Origin: CBFDBF01 sp050291465
Lineage (GTDB): Bacteria > Pseudomonadota > Gammaproteobacteria > Chromatiales > Chromatiaceae
Assembly: GCA_050291465.1 (NCBI GenBank)
Contig: JBNKJV010000007.1
Span: 62,001 to 126,000 of the forward strand
Length of the DNA stretch: 64,000 nt
Direction: 5' to 3'
Under the pieces are notes generated by a model. It saw only the letters and a program-made list of their open reading frames with translations, ran no database searches and was not told the origin of the DNA. This document shows positions 8,178 to 15,640 of this stretch, piece after piece. Position 1 is the stretch's first letter, and every line of letters starts with the position of its first letter. Made by a program: the position numbers and the translations under genes.

Positions 8178-8921
8178 TCAGGGCAACCATCCACCTGTGG
8201 CCTGAACCGGCGCCGGGTTGCCCGGGCTGCTGAGCCATACCACCACAGCCAGACGACTGGATTTTTCTGAACTCAGTTCCGGCCAGGGCAGTAACCATGT
8301 CTGCGAACCGGATCCTCCGCCGCTTACCGCAGTACTTACCCCCAACACCACGAAGTTCTCTTCCAGGGTGCGGCCGGCATTCTCCCCCGCCCCTATGGTG
8401 CTGTGCAGACCGAAACCCAATACCGCCAGATGCGCTGTATACTTTTTCGGCGCTGATTGATCCCCGGGCCGGAATGTCGCTGCCGCATTCTTCCCCGGCT
8501 CCACCTGGACCTGCAATCTGCCGACCTTCTCGGCTTGCGAATATTCGGGTGAAGCGTTAAGCAGCCAGCCCCGCCACTCTTTTCCATCCAGAACAAAGCC
8601 GGGCGTATACACGGAGCGCAGGATGCCGTTCCGGTGATACGCGCGCTGGCGACTACTGTGTCCGGGGGAAGCGAACCGATCCAGCCAGCCGAGGCTGTCC
8701 CAGTAGTCGACGTGAAAAGCCATGGGGATGAGCCGCCGCCACAGATCCGGACGATCCACCAGGCGACCCAGCCAGGCTTCCGCGGGCGGACAACTGCTGC
8801 AGCCCTGGGAAGTAAACAACTCCAATACCTGGACGCGCCCCTCACCACTTTCATATTTCGAAGGGGCGGCATCCGCCATCGGTGCCGTCGCCAGAAGCAC
8901 AGCGAGAATAACGCGGACCAT
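8178..8921 (-). CDS. Secreted DUF1223 thioredoxin-like protein
   Basis: A 247-residue DUF1223 protein with a signal peptide (residues 1-19, ending ADA-A). Just after it comes the family's LELFTSQGCSSCPPAE motif, with a CxxC at about residues 41-44 in a thioredoxin-like fold, then HVDYWD and the TPGFVLDG region. It lies 12 bp downstream of msrB and is almost certainly co-transcribed with it. Because the MsrB is exported and has no obvious resolving cysteine, this periplasmic dithiol protein is a reasonable candidate for its electron donor, but that is inference. Start: ATG 8921 preferred over an in-frame TTG at 8927. Confidence 0.85.
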   Translation of the reverse strand: MVRVILAVLLATAPMADAAPSKYESGEGRVQVLELFTSQGCSSCPPAEAWLGRLVDRPDLWRRLIPMAFHVDYWDSLGWLDRFASPGHSSRQRAYHRNGILRSVYTPGFVLDGKEWRGWLLNASPEYSQAEKVGRLQVQVEPGKNAAATFRPGDQSAPKKYTAHLAVLGFGLHSTIGAGENAGRTLEENFVVLGVSTAVSGGGSGSQTWLLPWPELSSEKSSRLAVVVWLSSPGNPAPVQATGGWLP

Positions 8922-8933
8922 ACGCAAAACCCG

Positions 8934-9422
8934 TTACGATTCCTTCGGGATAAACTTCAGCGCAACCCCATTATTACAGTAACGCAGACCCGTGGGTTCC
9001 GGACCATCATCGAATACGTGTCCATGATGACCGCCGCAACGCGCACAGTGATACTCGGTTCGCGGCCATATCAAACGGAAGTCCCGCTTGGTTTCGAACG
9101 CACCCGACAGCTTGTCGAAAAAGCTGGGCCACCCGGTTCCACTATCATACTTGGTGGAAGAATCGAATAACGGATTATCGCAGGCCACACAGACATAAGT
9201 ACCTTCCCGTTTTTCCTGCAGCAACGAACTGCTTCCAGGTTCCTCGGTACCCTCCTCCCGGAGCACATGAAATTGGGCGGGCGTCAGACGCTTTCTCCAC
9301 TCCTCCTCCGGGAGAATGAGTTTATTGTCGGAAGATCCCATCTCTTTACCCTGCAATCGGCCTCGTGTCATCTGCAACAGTGCCAATCCCCCCAGGGCGG
9401 CAACAAATCGACGTCGGTTCAT
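8934..9422 (-). CDS. msrB: Tat-exported peptide-methionine (R)-S-oxide reductase MsrB
   Basis: A 162-residue MsrB that reduces R-methionine sulfoxide in proteins. The N-terminus MNRRRFVAALGGLALL is a twin-arginine signal, unlike the usual cytosolic MsrB, so it should act in the periplasm. Zinc ligands are C78/C81 and C126/C129; the catalytic cysteine is C149 in the GLRYC context. These are the only five cysteines, so there is no second cysteine for an internal disulfide. ATG 9422 follows GGATGGAGAG. It heads a two-gene unit with the DUF1223 gene, downstream of the triple repeat at 9544-9571. Confidence 0.92.
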   Translation of the reverse strand: MNRRRFVAALGGLALLQMTRGRLQGKEMGSSDNKLILPEEEWRKRLTPAQFHVLREEGTEEPGSSSLLQEKREGTYVCVACDNPLFDSSTKYDSGTGWPSFFDKLSGAFETKRDFRLIWPRTEYHCARCGGHHGHVFDDGPEPTGLRYCNNGVALKFIPKES

Positions 9423-9543
9423 CTCTCCATCCTCGTTCTTTATTACATAGACAGGAATCTTTCCGGAACGCACCTGAATCGGCTCTTCGTTACCGGTATC
9501 CCGGTTGTCAGTAACAAGTATGGGTCAGTATGATCGAGAAGAA

Positions 9544-9571
9544 ATCACGGAATAATCACGAAAAAATCACG
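9544..9571 (-). promoter_or_regulatory. Triple 11-bp direct repeat upstream of msrB (predicted response-regulator site)
   Basis: On the minus strand three copies of CGTGATT-(T/A)TT(T/C) follow one another with an exact 11-bp period (CGTGAT at 9571-9566, 9560-9555 and 9549-9544). An 11-bp spacing is typical of OmpR/PhoB-family binding sites. The array overlaps the histidine-kinase stop codon and lies about 120 bp upstream of msrB; CATACT, a -10-like hexamer, follows about 20 bp further on. A near-identical array is found at 12284-12311. Confidence 0.65.
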
Positions 9572-11036
9572 GTTTAACGATGGGCAGTGAAAATACAAAG
9601 CGGGCTCCTCCCGAAGACCTGTTTTCCGCCTTCAGGTCCCCGTTCTGGAGCAGGCTGATCCGTCGGGCGATGGCGAGACCCAGACCGACGTGGGCACCTT
9701 CCCTGCCGGCATTTGAACTTCGATAAAAGGGTTCAAAGATATGCGGCAGATCAATCTCCGGGATACCCGGACCGGTGTCCGCCACCGATACCGACACCGC
9801 CTCTCCGTTGGACTCGAGCCGTACATCTATCCGGCCACCGGCCGGCGTATGGTCTATGGCGTTTCCGATGAGATTATCCAGTACCCGCTCCGTCAGGGCC
9901 ACATCCGCATACACCAGCGGCACATACGGCTGCGCCTCCATCCGCAGCGAAACGGAAGCACCGTTCGCCTGCAGGAGAAATTTCTGCACCACGTCCTGCA
10001 CCAGTTCCGGAAGCGCCGTGGGTTCACAGCTTGGCCGTGTCTCTCTGGCTTCAAGCTGTGCCAGTTCAAACAGTTCTTCTACCATCCGCTTCAGATGTTC
10101 ACTCTGGCGAAGTGCGATACCGAGATACTCTTCCCATGCTTCAGGCGCCTGATCCTGCTGTTTCATTTTCAGGGTTTCCAGGTATCCATGCAGCACCGCC
10201 AGCGGCGTACGCAGATCGTGAGAAACCTGAGCCACAAGCTCCCGCCGCAGATGATCCTGCTGTTTTAACTCCCCCCACTGCGCAATGATGCGCGCCGCCA
10301 TTTCGTCAAAAGCCGCACCCAACCGATCAATTTCGTCATAGCCTGCATGGGAACCGGACCCGTAGGGCGTGTGCCGGGAGAATCCGTTCCGCTGAAACGC
10401 CCCCATAACACCTGACAGACGCTGCAAACGCCGGGTCAGAAAATGGAAAAGCATCAGACCGGCCAATAGACCGAACCCCAGGCTTCCCCCCAGTGCCCAG
10501 ACACTGAGGCGAAAAATATAACTCTCCTGTACCACCTGCTCCGCGCTGTCGTACTGTTCACCTCGAAGTACCACGTAGAGATACCCGGCCGGCATATCTC
10601 CCGCAGGTATCGGAGTTACGGAAAAGGCCTTGCGACGATCGTGAGAACGGGGATCATCCCCGAGCAGAGGAAAAGCCTCGCCCCGCAAAAACGCCTTTAT
10701 GGGTTCAAGATCGACCGCCTGGCGCTTTACCTTTCCGGGATCCGCTGAATAGGCGAGGATGCCGCCGTTGTTGTCCAGCAGGTAGATCTCGATACTGGGA
10801 TTGATTTCCATATACGCCGCGAAAGTGGCTTTCAGAGCCCGGTCATCCAACCGACCATCCGCTACCAATTCGCGGTCCGCCACGATACGCTGCGCCAGGT
10901 CGCGGTTGAAGTGCTGTGTGATCTCCTGCATATAGCGTTCCGTGGTGGAGGTGATTATCAGCGTGTAGATCAGTCCGATCACCAGGAACAACAGAATCAG
11001 GGCCAGGGAAAGACGAGCGTAGAGGGTACGAAACAT
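9567..11036 (-). CDS. Membrane sensor histidine kinase of the Msr-linked two-component system
   Basis: A 489-residue kinase. Transmembrane helix 1 is at about residues 7-30, a periplasmic sensor region of about 145 residues follows, and transmembrane helix 2 is at about 178-200. Then come HAMP, a HisKA domain with phosphorylated H273 (SHDLRTPL), and a HATPase with N box (NLIGNAIDH), G1 (DTGPGI) and G2 (GLGLAIA). It starts 9 bp after the response-regulator stop, so the two are one transcript. The next genes in the same direction are msrB and DUF1223, suggesting that the sensed signal is oxidative damage to envelope methionines or a related stress. Confidence 0.93.
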   Translation of the reverse strand: MFRTLYARLSLALILLFLVIGLIYTLIITSTTERYMQEITQHFNRDLAQRIVADRELVADGRLDDRALKATFAAYMEINPSIEIYLLDNNGGILAYSADPGKVKRQAVDLEPIKAFLRGEAFPLLGDDPRSHDRRKAFSVTPIPAGDMPAGYLYVVLRGEQYDSAEQVVQESYIFRLSVWALGGSLGFGLLAGLMLFHFLTRRLQRLSGVMGAFQRNGFSRHTPYGSGSHAGYDEIDRLGAAFDEMAARIIAQWGELKQQDHLRRELVAQVSHDLRTPLAVLHGYLETLKMKQQDQAPEAWEEYLGIALRQSEHLKRMVEELFELAQLEARETRPSCEPTALPELVQDVVQKFLLQANGASVSLRMEAQPYVPLVYADVALTERVLDNLIGNAIDHTPAGGRIDVRLESNGEAVSVSVADTGPGIPEIDLPHIFEPFYRSSNAGREGAHVGLGLAIARRISLLQNGDLKAENRSSGGARFVFSLPIVKP

Positions 11037-11045
11037 TGTGCTCTC

Positions 11046-11756
11046 TCAGGTATCCTGCTCCGCGAATTTATACCCGACCCCCCAGACGGTAAGAATATAG
11101 AGAGGTTTTGAAGGATCACGCTCGATCTTTGCACGCAATCGGTTGATATGGGAATTGACGGTATGTTCATATCCGTCATGGTTGTATCCCCAGACCTTAT
11201 CCAGCAACTGAATACGACTGAATACCCTACCGGGATGACGCGCGAAAAATAGCAGAAGATCAAACTCCCGCGCTGTCAGCTCCACCTCCCTGCCGTCAAG
11301 CCGCACGAGATGTTTTTCCACATCAATATATAACCCGCCGCGCTGGATGTTCTCCGTCGCCTGTTCTTCCGACGCATCTCCGCTCAACGCCTCAACGCGG
11401 CGAAACAGCGCCTTAATACGCGCCAACAGCTCGGGAATACTGAAAGGTTTGGTCAGATAGTCGTCGGCCCCCACCTCCAGCCCCAGCACCCGATCCAGTT
11501 CCGTGGACTTCGCGGTCAGCATCAGGATCGGAACATAACCACCTGCCTCGCGGATACTACGGCAGAGTGTGAGCCCGTCCGTATCCGGCAACATCAGATC
11601 AAGAATGATGAGCTGGTAATCATTCTTCCGGAGGAGTTGCCGCGCATCGCCACCATTCCCGGCAATATCCGAGTCACAGCCGATATCGCCGAGGTGTGTC
11701 TGCACCAGGCGGGCTATATCCGGCTCATCTTCAATAATCAATACTCTGCGTCGCAT
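11046..11756 (-). CDS. OmpR-family response regulator of the Msr-linked system
   Basis: A 236-residue regulator: receiver domain (residues 1-120) with acidic pair E9/D10, phosphoacceptor D53 in LDLMLPDTDG and K near LTKPF, then an OmpR-type winged-helix DNA-binding domain (about 135-232; ends with the usual LYILTVWGVGYKF). ATG 11756 is chosen because MRRRVLIIEDE is a standard receiver start and GCAGGAT precedes it; the longer frame would add 44 non-homologous residues. Its likely targets are the two 11-bp repeat arrays at both ends of this module, as the domain family binds such direct repeats. Confidence 0.93.
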   Translation of the reverse strand: MRRRVLIIEDEPDIARLVQTHLGDIGCDSDIAGNGGDARQLLRKNDYQLIILDLMLPDTDGLTLCRSIREAGGYVPILMLTAKSTELDRVLGLEVGADDYLTKPFSIPELLARIKALFRRVEALSGDASEEQATENIQRGGLYIDVEKHLVRLDGREVELTAREFDLLLFFARHPGRVFSRIQLLDKVWGYNHDGYEHTVNSHINRLRAKIERDPSKPLYILTVWGVGYKFAEQDT

Positions 11757-11840
11757 ATCCTGCCCCGGCCTTCCAGTTGTCCTGCAATTGATGATAGCAG
11801 GTTGCATAACTTCGGTTTTTCCTTCCTTTACCAGATACGC

Positions 11841-11882
11841 AAAAACAGGCGGAGTGGATTTTGTCTTTTGATCCACCCCGCC
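11841..11882 (-). terminator. Intrinsic terminator between the Met-rich gene and the response regulator
   Basis: On the minus strand GGCGGGGTGGATC pairs with a GATCCACTCCGCC-like arm (one wobble) across an A-rich loop, then TGTTTTTG. It separates expression of the Met-rich peptide from the two-component genes, which fits a peptide needing far higher expression than its regulators. Confidence 0.7.
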
Positions 11883-11932
11883 GGCCATCCCTGCCCTGCC
11901 GGACAGATTGTGAAGGACAAATAAATACCGAC

Positions 11933-12208
11933 CTACATCTTCTCTTTCATCTCGTCGGCCATCTCCTTTTGTTCCTCCATCATTTTCCCCTCCTCCGCCT
12001 TCATCGTTGATTCGGCTCCCTCCTTCATCATCGTATCTTCCATAGAGCTTTCCTGCATGGCGCCTGTCTCCATGCCCTTCTGCCCCATCACCTGTTCTTC
12101 CATCATGGTATCCTTGTCGCCCGCCATATCACCCGCAACCGCCAAGGGCACCATGCCCATAAGGCCGAATCCCATGATGGTGACAACCGTACGCATTGAC
12201 TTTTTCAT
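11933..12208 (-). CDS. Methionine-rich periplasmic peptide
   Basis: A 91-residue precursor with a signal peptide (residues 1-25, cleavage after AVA). The predicted 66-residue mature chain is acidic, low-complexity and carries 15 methionines (about 23 percent), several as MM pairs, with no cysteine or aromatic residue. Such chains act as sacrificial methionine pools: the MrpX peptide of Azospira suillum scavenges hypochlorite together with a periplasmic methionine sulfoxide reductase. Metal binding (for example copper) is an alternative. GAGGAGATCAAACG precedes the ATG. Upstream is the second 11-bp repeat array and downstream a strong terminator. Related short MxKDx-type repeat proteins exist in Betaproteobacteria. 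Confidence 0.8.
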   Translation of the reverse strand: MKKSMRTVVTIMGFGLMGMVPLAVAGDMAGDKDTMMEEQVMGQKGMETGAMQESSMEDTMMKEGAESTMKAEEGKMMEEQKEMADEMKEKM

Positions 12209-12283
12209 CGTTTGATCTCCTCGGAAATATCGGTGCGAGCCCATCTCGCATAATCTATTTAAGCCCCGCATATTCCCGATCCC

Positions 12284-12311
12284 ATCACAAAATAGTCACG
12301 AAATAATCACG
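12284..12311 (-). promoter_or_regulatory. Triple 11-bp direct repeat upstream of the Met-rich peptide gene
   Basis: Minus-strand copies CGTGATTATTT, CGTGACTATTT and TGTGATGGGAT start at 12311, 12300 and 12289, an exact 11-bp period. The array matches the one upstream of msrB and lies 75 bp from the start codon, close to where an activator would contact RNA polymerase. It is the best candidate binding site for the response regulator encoded at 11046-11756. Confidence 0.65.
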
Positions 12312-12342
12312 TACGGCCTGGTCTCTATCTATCACAGGTATC

Positions 12343-12393
12343 ACTCGCTCCTACAGAACAAGAGAGGGTTCTCTGGATCCTGCAGGAGCGAGT
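12343..12393. repeat. Long hairpin after the vWA gene (REP-like)
   Basis: ACTCGCTCCT (12343-12352) and AGGAGCGAGT (12384-12393) form a perfect 10-bp stem, extended by inner pairing around an AGAACC/GGTTCT core. It lies 10 bp past the vWA stop. There is no T-run, so it resembles an extragenic palindrome that could block read-through or protect the mRNA rather than a classical terminator. Confidence 0.55.
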
Positions 12394-12402
12394 TCCGGCA
12401 CA

Positions 12403-13596
12403 TCAATAATCTGCGGCTTCCGCTGCGTAGTGGATACCCTTTTCCTCCGCCTGCTCGCGCACCGCACTGTAGATCTTCTCGTCCAGCGAATCCTCGGCGC
12501 CACCGGAGTCCTTCACCTTCTTCCTGAGATAATCCGAGCGTTGATCCGCCAGCTTTCTGATCCGCTGTTGCAGTTCATTGCGACGCTGAGCCGTCTCCTT
12601 GATAACGGTGTCCTGCTCTTCCGGACTCATGGCCTGCATCGGGGCCGGAAGCTGCTCGCGATCGATGTCGGAGAGATCCACCCGGCCGCTGACTACGTCG
12701 TCCACAAGCTCCTTCTCACCCAGCAGGTTGCTCTTGCCGCTGGCCGAGGTGTTGAACGCGGCACGGCGGGCCCGGGATTCCAAAGACGAGCCCGTGTGGA
12801 GCTTGTCCGTTGCCGCCATCTTGGCCATCTGTCGCTCTTTCTCTTCGCCGCTGCCATAGTAGAGGCGTGTATCATCCAGTTCCATGGAGAGCGTGGCGAG
12901 ATCCCTGTCGAAAGGCGTGGCTATGGCCACGGCGCTGCCTGCCTGCTCCACCTGAAAATAGTGTCCCTGCCCCATCTGGGCTATCTGTACCCAGTTACCG
13001 GTGGTACCGCCGTCGTTGCCGCATTGAATGGTATTGACCACGATACCTTTATGCATGGCGGCGGAAAGGGTATCCGGATACTTCACGTCATCCTGGTAGT
13101 CCATATGCGGAGGCGCGTCACCCACCAGGAATATCACCTTATAAGTATTCGTATCCTGGCTCCAGGAGACCTTATGCACCGCATCGTACAACGCCTGGTT
13201 TACACTCTCCGGTCCGTCTCCGCCCCCGTCAGCGGCGAAATCCATCAGCGCGGCATACATGGAGTCCAGGTCCGCGGAGAGATCAAACACCCGTGTCACA
13301 TAGGCATCACCGCGGTCCCGGTAGGCTACCAGTCCCATCCTGATTACCGGAGCGGATTGGGACGCGGCCATGGTGGATGCGATAGACCAGATCTTCTCTT
13401 TGGCTGCGTTTATCAGGCCACTCATGCTGCCGGTGGTATCGAGCACGAACACCACGTCGATTCTCGCCTGCTCATTCGGAACCGGAACAATGACCGGCGT
13501 ATTATGGTTAGTCACCGCCGTCCTGGCGGTGGGGTAAAATGCCACCGCCGCTGCGGTGAAGACAAACAGGGACAATGCAATAATCCTGGTTTTCAT
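12403..13596 (-). CDS. Exported von Willebrand factor A-domain protein
   Basis: A 397-residue protein with a signal peptide (residues 1-20) and a vWA domain (about residues 45-240) whose metal site begins with DTTGSMS at residues 53-59; conserved T and D residues follow in VGDAPPH. The C-terminal third (about 300-390) is charged and helical (coiled-coil-like). It would sit in the periplasm and bind a partner protein through a metal-dependent site. It is the last gene of an operon after pspA-like and a membrane gene, 18 bp downstream, with GAGGAAAAG before its ATG. Partner and function are unknown. Confidence 0.85.
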   Translation of the reverse strand: MKTRIIALSLFVFTAAAVAFYPTARTAVTNHNTPVIVPVPNEQARIDVVFVLDTTGSMSGLINAAKEKIWSIASTMAASQSAPVIRMGLVAYRDRGDAYVTRVFDLSADLDSMYAALMDFAADGGGDGPESVNQALYDAVHKVSWSQDTNTYKVIFLVGDAPPHMDYQDDVKYPDTLSAAMHKGIVVNTIQCGNDGGTTGNWVQIAQMGQGHYFQVEQAGSAVAIATPFDRDLATLSMELDDTRLYYGSGEEKERQMAKMAATDKLHTGSSLESRARRAAFNTSASGKSNLLGEKELVDDVVSGRVDLSDIDREQLPAPMQAMSPEEQDTVIKETAQRRNELQQRIRKLADQRSDYLRKKVKDSGGAEDSLDEKIYSAVREQAEEKGIHYAAEAADY

Positions 13597-13614
13597 GATC
13601 TTTTCCTCGCTAAT

Positions 13615-14184
13615 CTATCGGACCGATGACAGCTTGCGCAGCGCCGACTCCGCGGCCCGGTGAGCTTGTTGAAAGCGGTCCTCATTCTGTCTCTGCTGCT
13701 GCCCGCCGGCTTTGCGTTGCCGGATGCTTGTGGGAACCGCGACAAACAGCGCCTGCACCAGAAAGAAGCTCCAGAGACTCAGAAAAATGCTCCCGGATTG
13801 CAGGGCGGCCCAGATCGCGGCCGCAAGCGCCAGCCCGTTCAGCCCCAGATCCAGCAGGGCCGAGAGCACGCCGGTGTAAAAGTAGAGCGACCTTATCAAC
13901 CAGATAAGACCTATATGCAGCAGCAGATAGAGCGCGCTGGACGGCACCAGAAACCAGATGGCGACCGTCGCCAAACACCAGACCGCAAGCATGGTAATCC
14001 GGCCGATACGCTCGTCGCTGCGTGATAACAGATAGAGCAGATAGGCAAGACCGATACCTGCGACAACTATCCGCATTACCAGCACGCCGGGAAAAACCGC
14101 GTCCAGAGCGGCATACAGGGCGCTGCCGGCGAGAGCGGCGATAAGGGCCACACCGGCCCCCTCAAAAAAGGTAGGCTTTCTCAT
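13615..14184 (-). CDS. Polytopic membrane protein of the PspA/vWA operon
   Basis: A 189-residue protein with about six hydrophobic segments packed between residues 8 and 150 and a polar, glutamine-rich C-terminal tail of about 40 residues predicted to be cytosolic. No named family recognised. Its ATG at 14184 overlaps the pspA-like stop (ATGA), so translation is coupled. Being fixed between a PspA-like coat protein and an exported vWA protein, it is the natural membrane link between the two compartments, but that is inference. Confidence 0.75.
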   Translation of the reverse strand: MRKPTFFEGAGVALIAALAGSALYAALDAVFPGVLVMRIVVAGIGLAYLLYLLSRSDERIGRITMLAVWCLATVAIWFLVPSSALYLLLHIGLIWLIRSLYFYTGVLSALLDLGLNGLALAAAIWAALQSGSIFLSLWSFFLVQALFVAVPTSIRQRKAGGQQQRQNEDRFQQAHRAAESALRKLSSVR

Positions 14185-14717
14185 GACCGGCTCCTTATCT
14201 CCTTCTCCCGCAGGAAGGCCACCTCCACCTCCTCTTTCCCTATGCGGGTCTGCGGAAAATCCCAACTGTCCCGGGTCGCTTCCTGCTCGTTCTCGATGAC
14301 CAGGAGCTCCACTTTCTGTCGCATGCCGGTCAGGCGTTCCCTGTTCTCATCCAGCCGCTTTTGCAGGACGCCTGATGCCTGATCCAACTCCCTTTTCTTT
14401 CGCGCCAGGGATTTCTGAAGCTGCAGCACCTCCAGCTTGCGCTTGACCAGGGCCCGGGCCAGATCGTCTTTACCGGAGCGGAAACAGAGATCCAGCTCCT
14501 CCTCTATCTCCTGCAGGGTATTTTCCATGTCCGCCTGGTGGGTGATGAACTGCTGCTGGTCGTGGCGCAGCAGCGCCATGCGCTGTTCATCTTTTGCCAG
14601 TTCATCCTCCATCTCACGTACCGCCTGACGAAGCAGCACGTCCGGCTCTTCGATGCGATCGAGTACCGCATGCAGGTCGGCCCGGAATAACCTTGATACC
14701 CGCGTAATCAGTGCCAT
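14181..14717 (-). CDS. PspA/IM30-family membrane-stress protein
   Basis: A 178-residue, almost entirely helical protein that fits the PspA/IM30 family: the MALITRVSRLFRADLHAVLDRIEEP start is the amphipathic membrane-binding helix, followed by the conserved long coiled-coil hairpin with EMEDELAK and LARALVKRKLE segments. It is shorter than E. coli PspA (222). PspA-type proteins coat and stabilise stressed inner membranes. There are no pspBC genes beside it; instead a membrane protein and a vWA protein follow in one operon, and a two-component system is divergent from it. Confidence 0.85.
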   Translation of the reverse strand: MALITRVSRLFRADLHAVLDRIEEPDVLLRQAVREMEDELAKDEQRMALLRHDQQQFITHQADMENTLQEIEEELDLCFRSGKDDLARALVKRKLEVLQLQKSLARKKRELDQASGVLQKRLDENRERLTGMRQKVELLVIENEQEATRDSWDFPQTRIGKEEVEVAFLREKEIRSRS

Positions 14718-14803
14718 GTCGTTTCCTCCTGTCGAACAATCTGAATCGTGATTTCAGTCTAGGAAGACGCCCGACAGGACTGTAGGCACAGTTTGGTAAA
14801 AGC

Positions 14804-14865
14804 TTTAAGGTGTCTTTTACAAAAGATTTACATGTGCGATAAACAGCAGTGCTAGGCTTTATAGT
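14804..14865 (+). promoter_or_regulatory. Divergent control region with PhoB-like repeats and a -10 box
   Basis: Between pspA-like and the response regulator, TTTAA (14804), TTTAC (14816) and TTTAC (14827) recur at 12- and 11-bp intervals, the layout of an OmpR/PhoB-type binding site. An overlapping inverted repeat GTAAAAG/CTTTTAC is also visible. A good -10 box TATAGT (14860-14865) follows with a poor -35, as expected for an activated promoter. This suggests autoregulation of the two-component genes and possibly control of the pspA-like operon. Confidence 0.5.
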
Positions 14866-14924
14866 AAGAAGAATTCGTACCACTTTCGGAAACAGAGCGG
14901 GCAATCCCTGGAATCCGTATCATC

Positions 14925-15638
14925 ATGAATCGAAAACTCCGACTCCTTATCGTCGAAGACGAAGAGGCCATCCGTACCGGCCTTATGGATCTTTTTATCT
15001 ATCACGGCTATGAAGTCGACTATGCAGATGAAGGTAACGGGGGTTTAAACAAGGCGTTGAACGGCAACTTCGATCTGGTACTGCTGGATGTCATGCTTCC
15101 CGGCATGGACGGCTTCGAGATCTGTAACCGTATCCGGACCAACGATCGGGATCTGCCGATCATAATGCTGACTGCCAAGACCAGTGATGACGACATCATC
15201 CAGGGACTTACCCTGGGCGCCGACGACTATGTCGCCAAACCGTTTTCCGTGGCGCAACTGGTACTGCGGGTCCAGGCGGTTCTAAGGCGATCCCGCGCGG
15301 CAAAGGATTTGAACAGGACCATTCGTCTGGGTGACACAATCGAGATCGACACCGCCAACCTTACCGGCCGGCTTGGGGAGCAGACCCTTTCCTTCACCCG
15401 GCGCGAAATGGAGATTCTCCAGTTTCTGGAATCCAACGCCTCCCGACCGGTCTCCCGCGACGAACTGCTGCACAAGGTCTGGGGCTACGCAAAGAATGCC
15501 GATCTCGAGACCCGCACGGTAGATATCCATATCGCGAAACTCCGCCGCAAGATTGAACCCGACCCGGCACAACCGCAATTCCTGATTACCGTGCGCGGCA
15601 GGGGTTACCGACTGCTTACAACCGACGGCGAGCGGTAA
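14925..15638 (+). CDS. OmpR-family response regulator, divergent from the PspA operon
   Basis: A 237-residue regulator: receiver with E11/D12/E13 acidic pocket, phosphoacceptor D55 (LLDVMLPGMDG) and K in VAKPF, followed by a winged-helix domain (about 135-232, ending FLITVRGRGYRL). It is followed after 2 bp by its histidine kinase. It is a separate system from the one at 9567-11756. Binding sites of the expected type lie directly upstream (14804-14831). Confidence 0.93.
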   Translation: MNRKLRLLIVEDEEAIRTGLMDLFIYHGYEVDYADEGNGGLNKALNGNFDLVLLDVMLPGMDGFEICNRIRTNDRDLPIIMLTAKTSDDDIIQGLTLGADDYVAKPFSVAQLVLRVQAVLRRSRAAKDLNRTIRLGDTIEIDTANLTGRLGEQTLSFTRREMEILQFLESNASRPVSRDELLHKVWGYAKNADLETRTVDIHIAKLRRKIEPDPAQPQFLITVRGRGYRLLTTDGER

Positions 15639-15640
15639 AC

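Noticed and set aside
12430..13629. 399-codon plus-strand open frame
   Set aside because: Exact shadow of the vWA gene, whose signal peptide, MIDAS motif and operon context are convincing.
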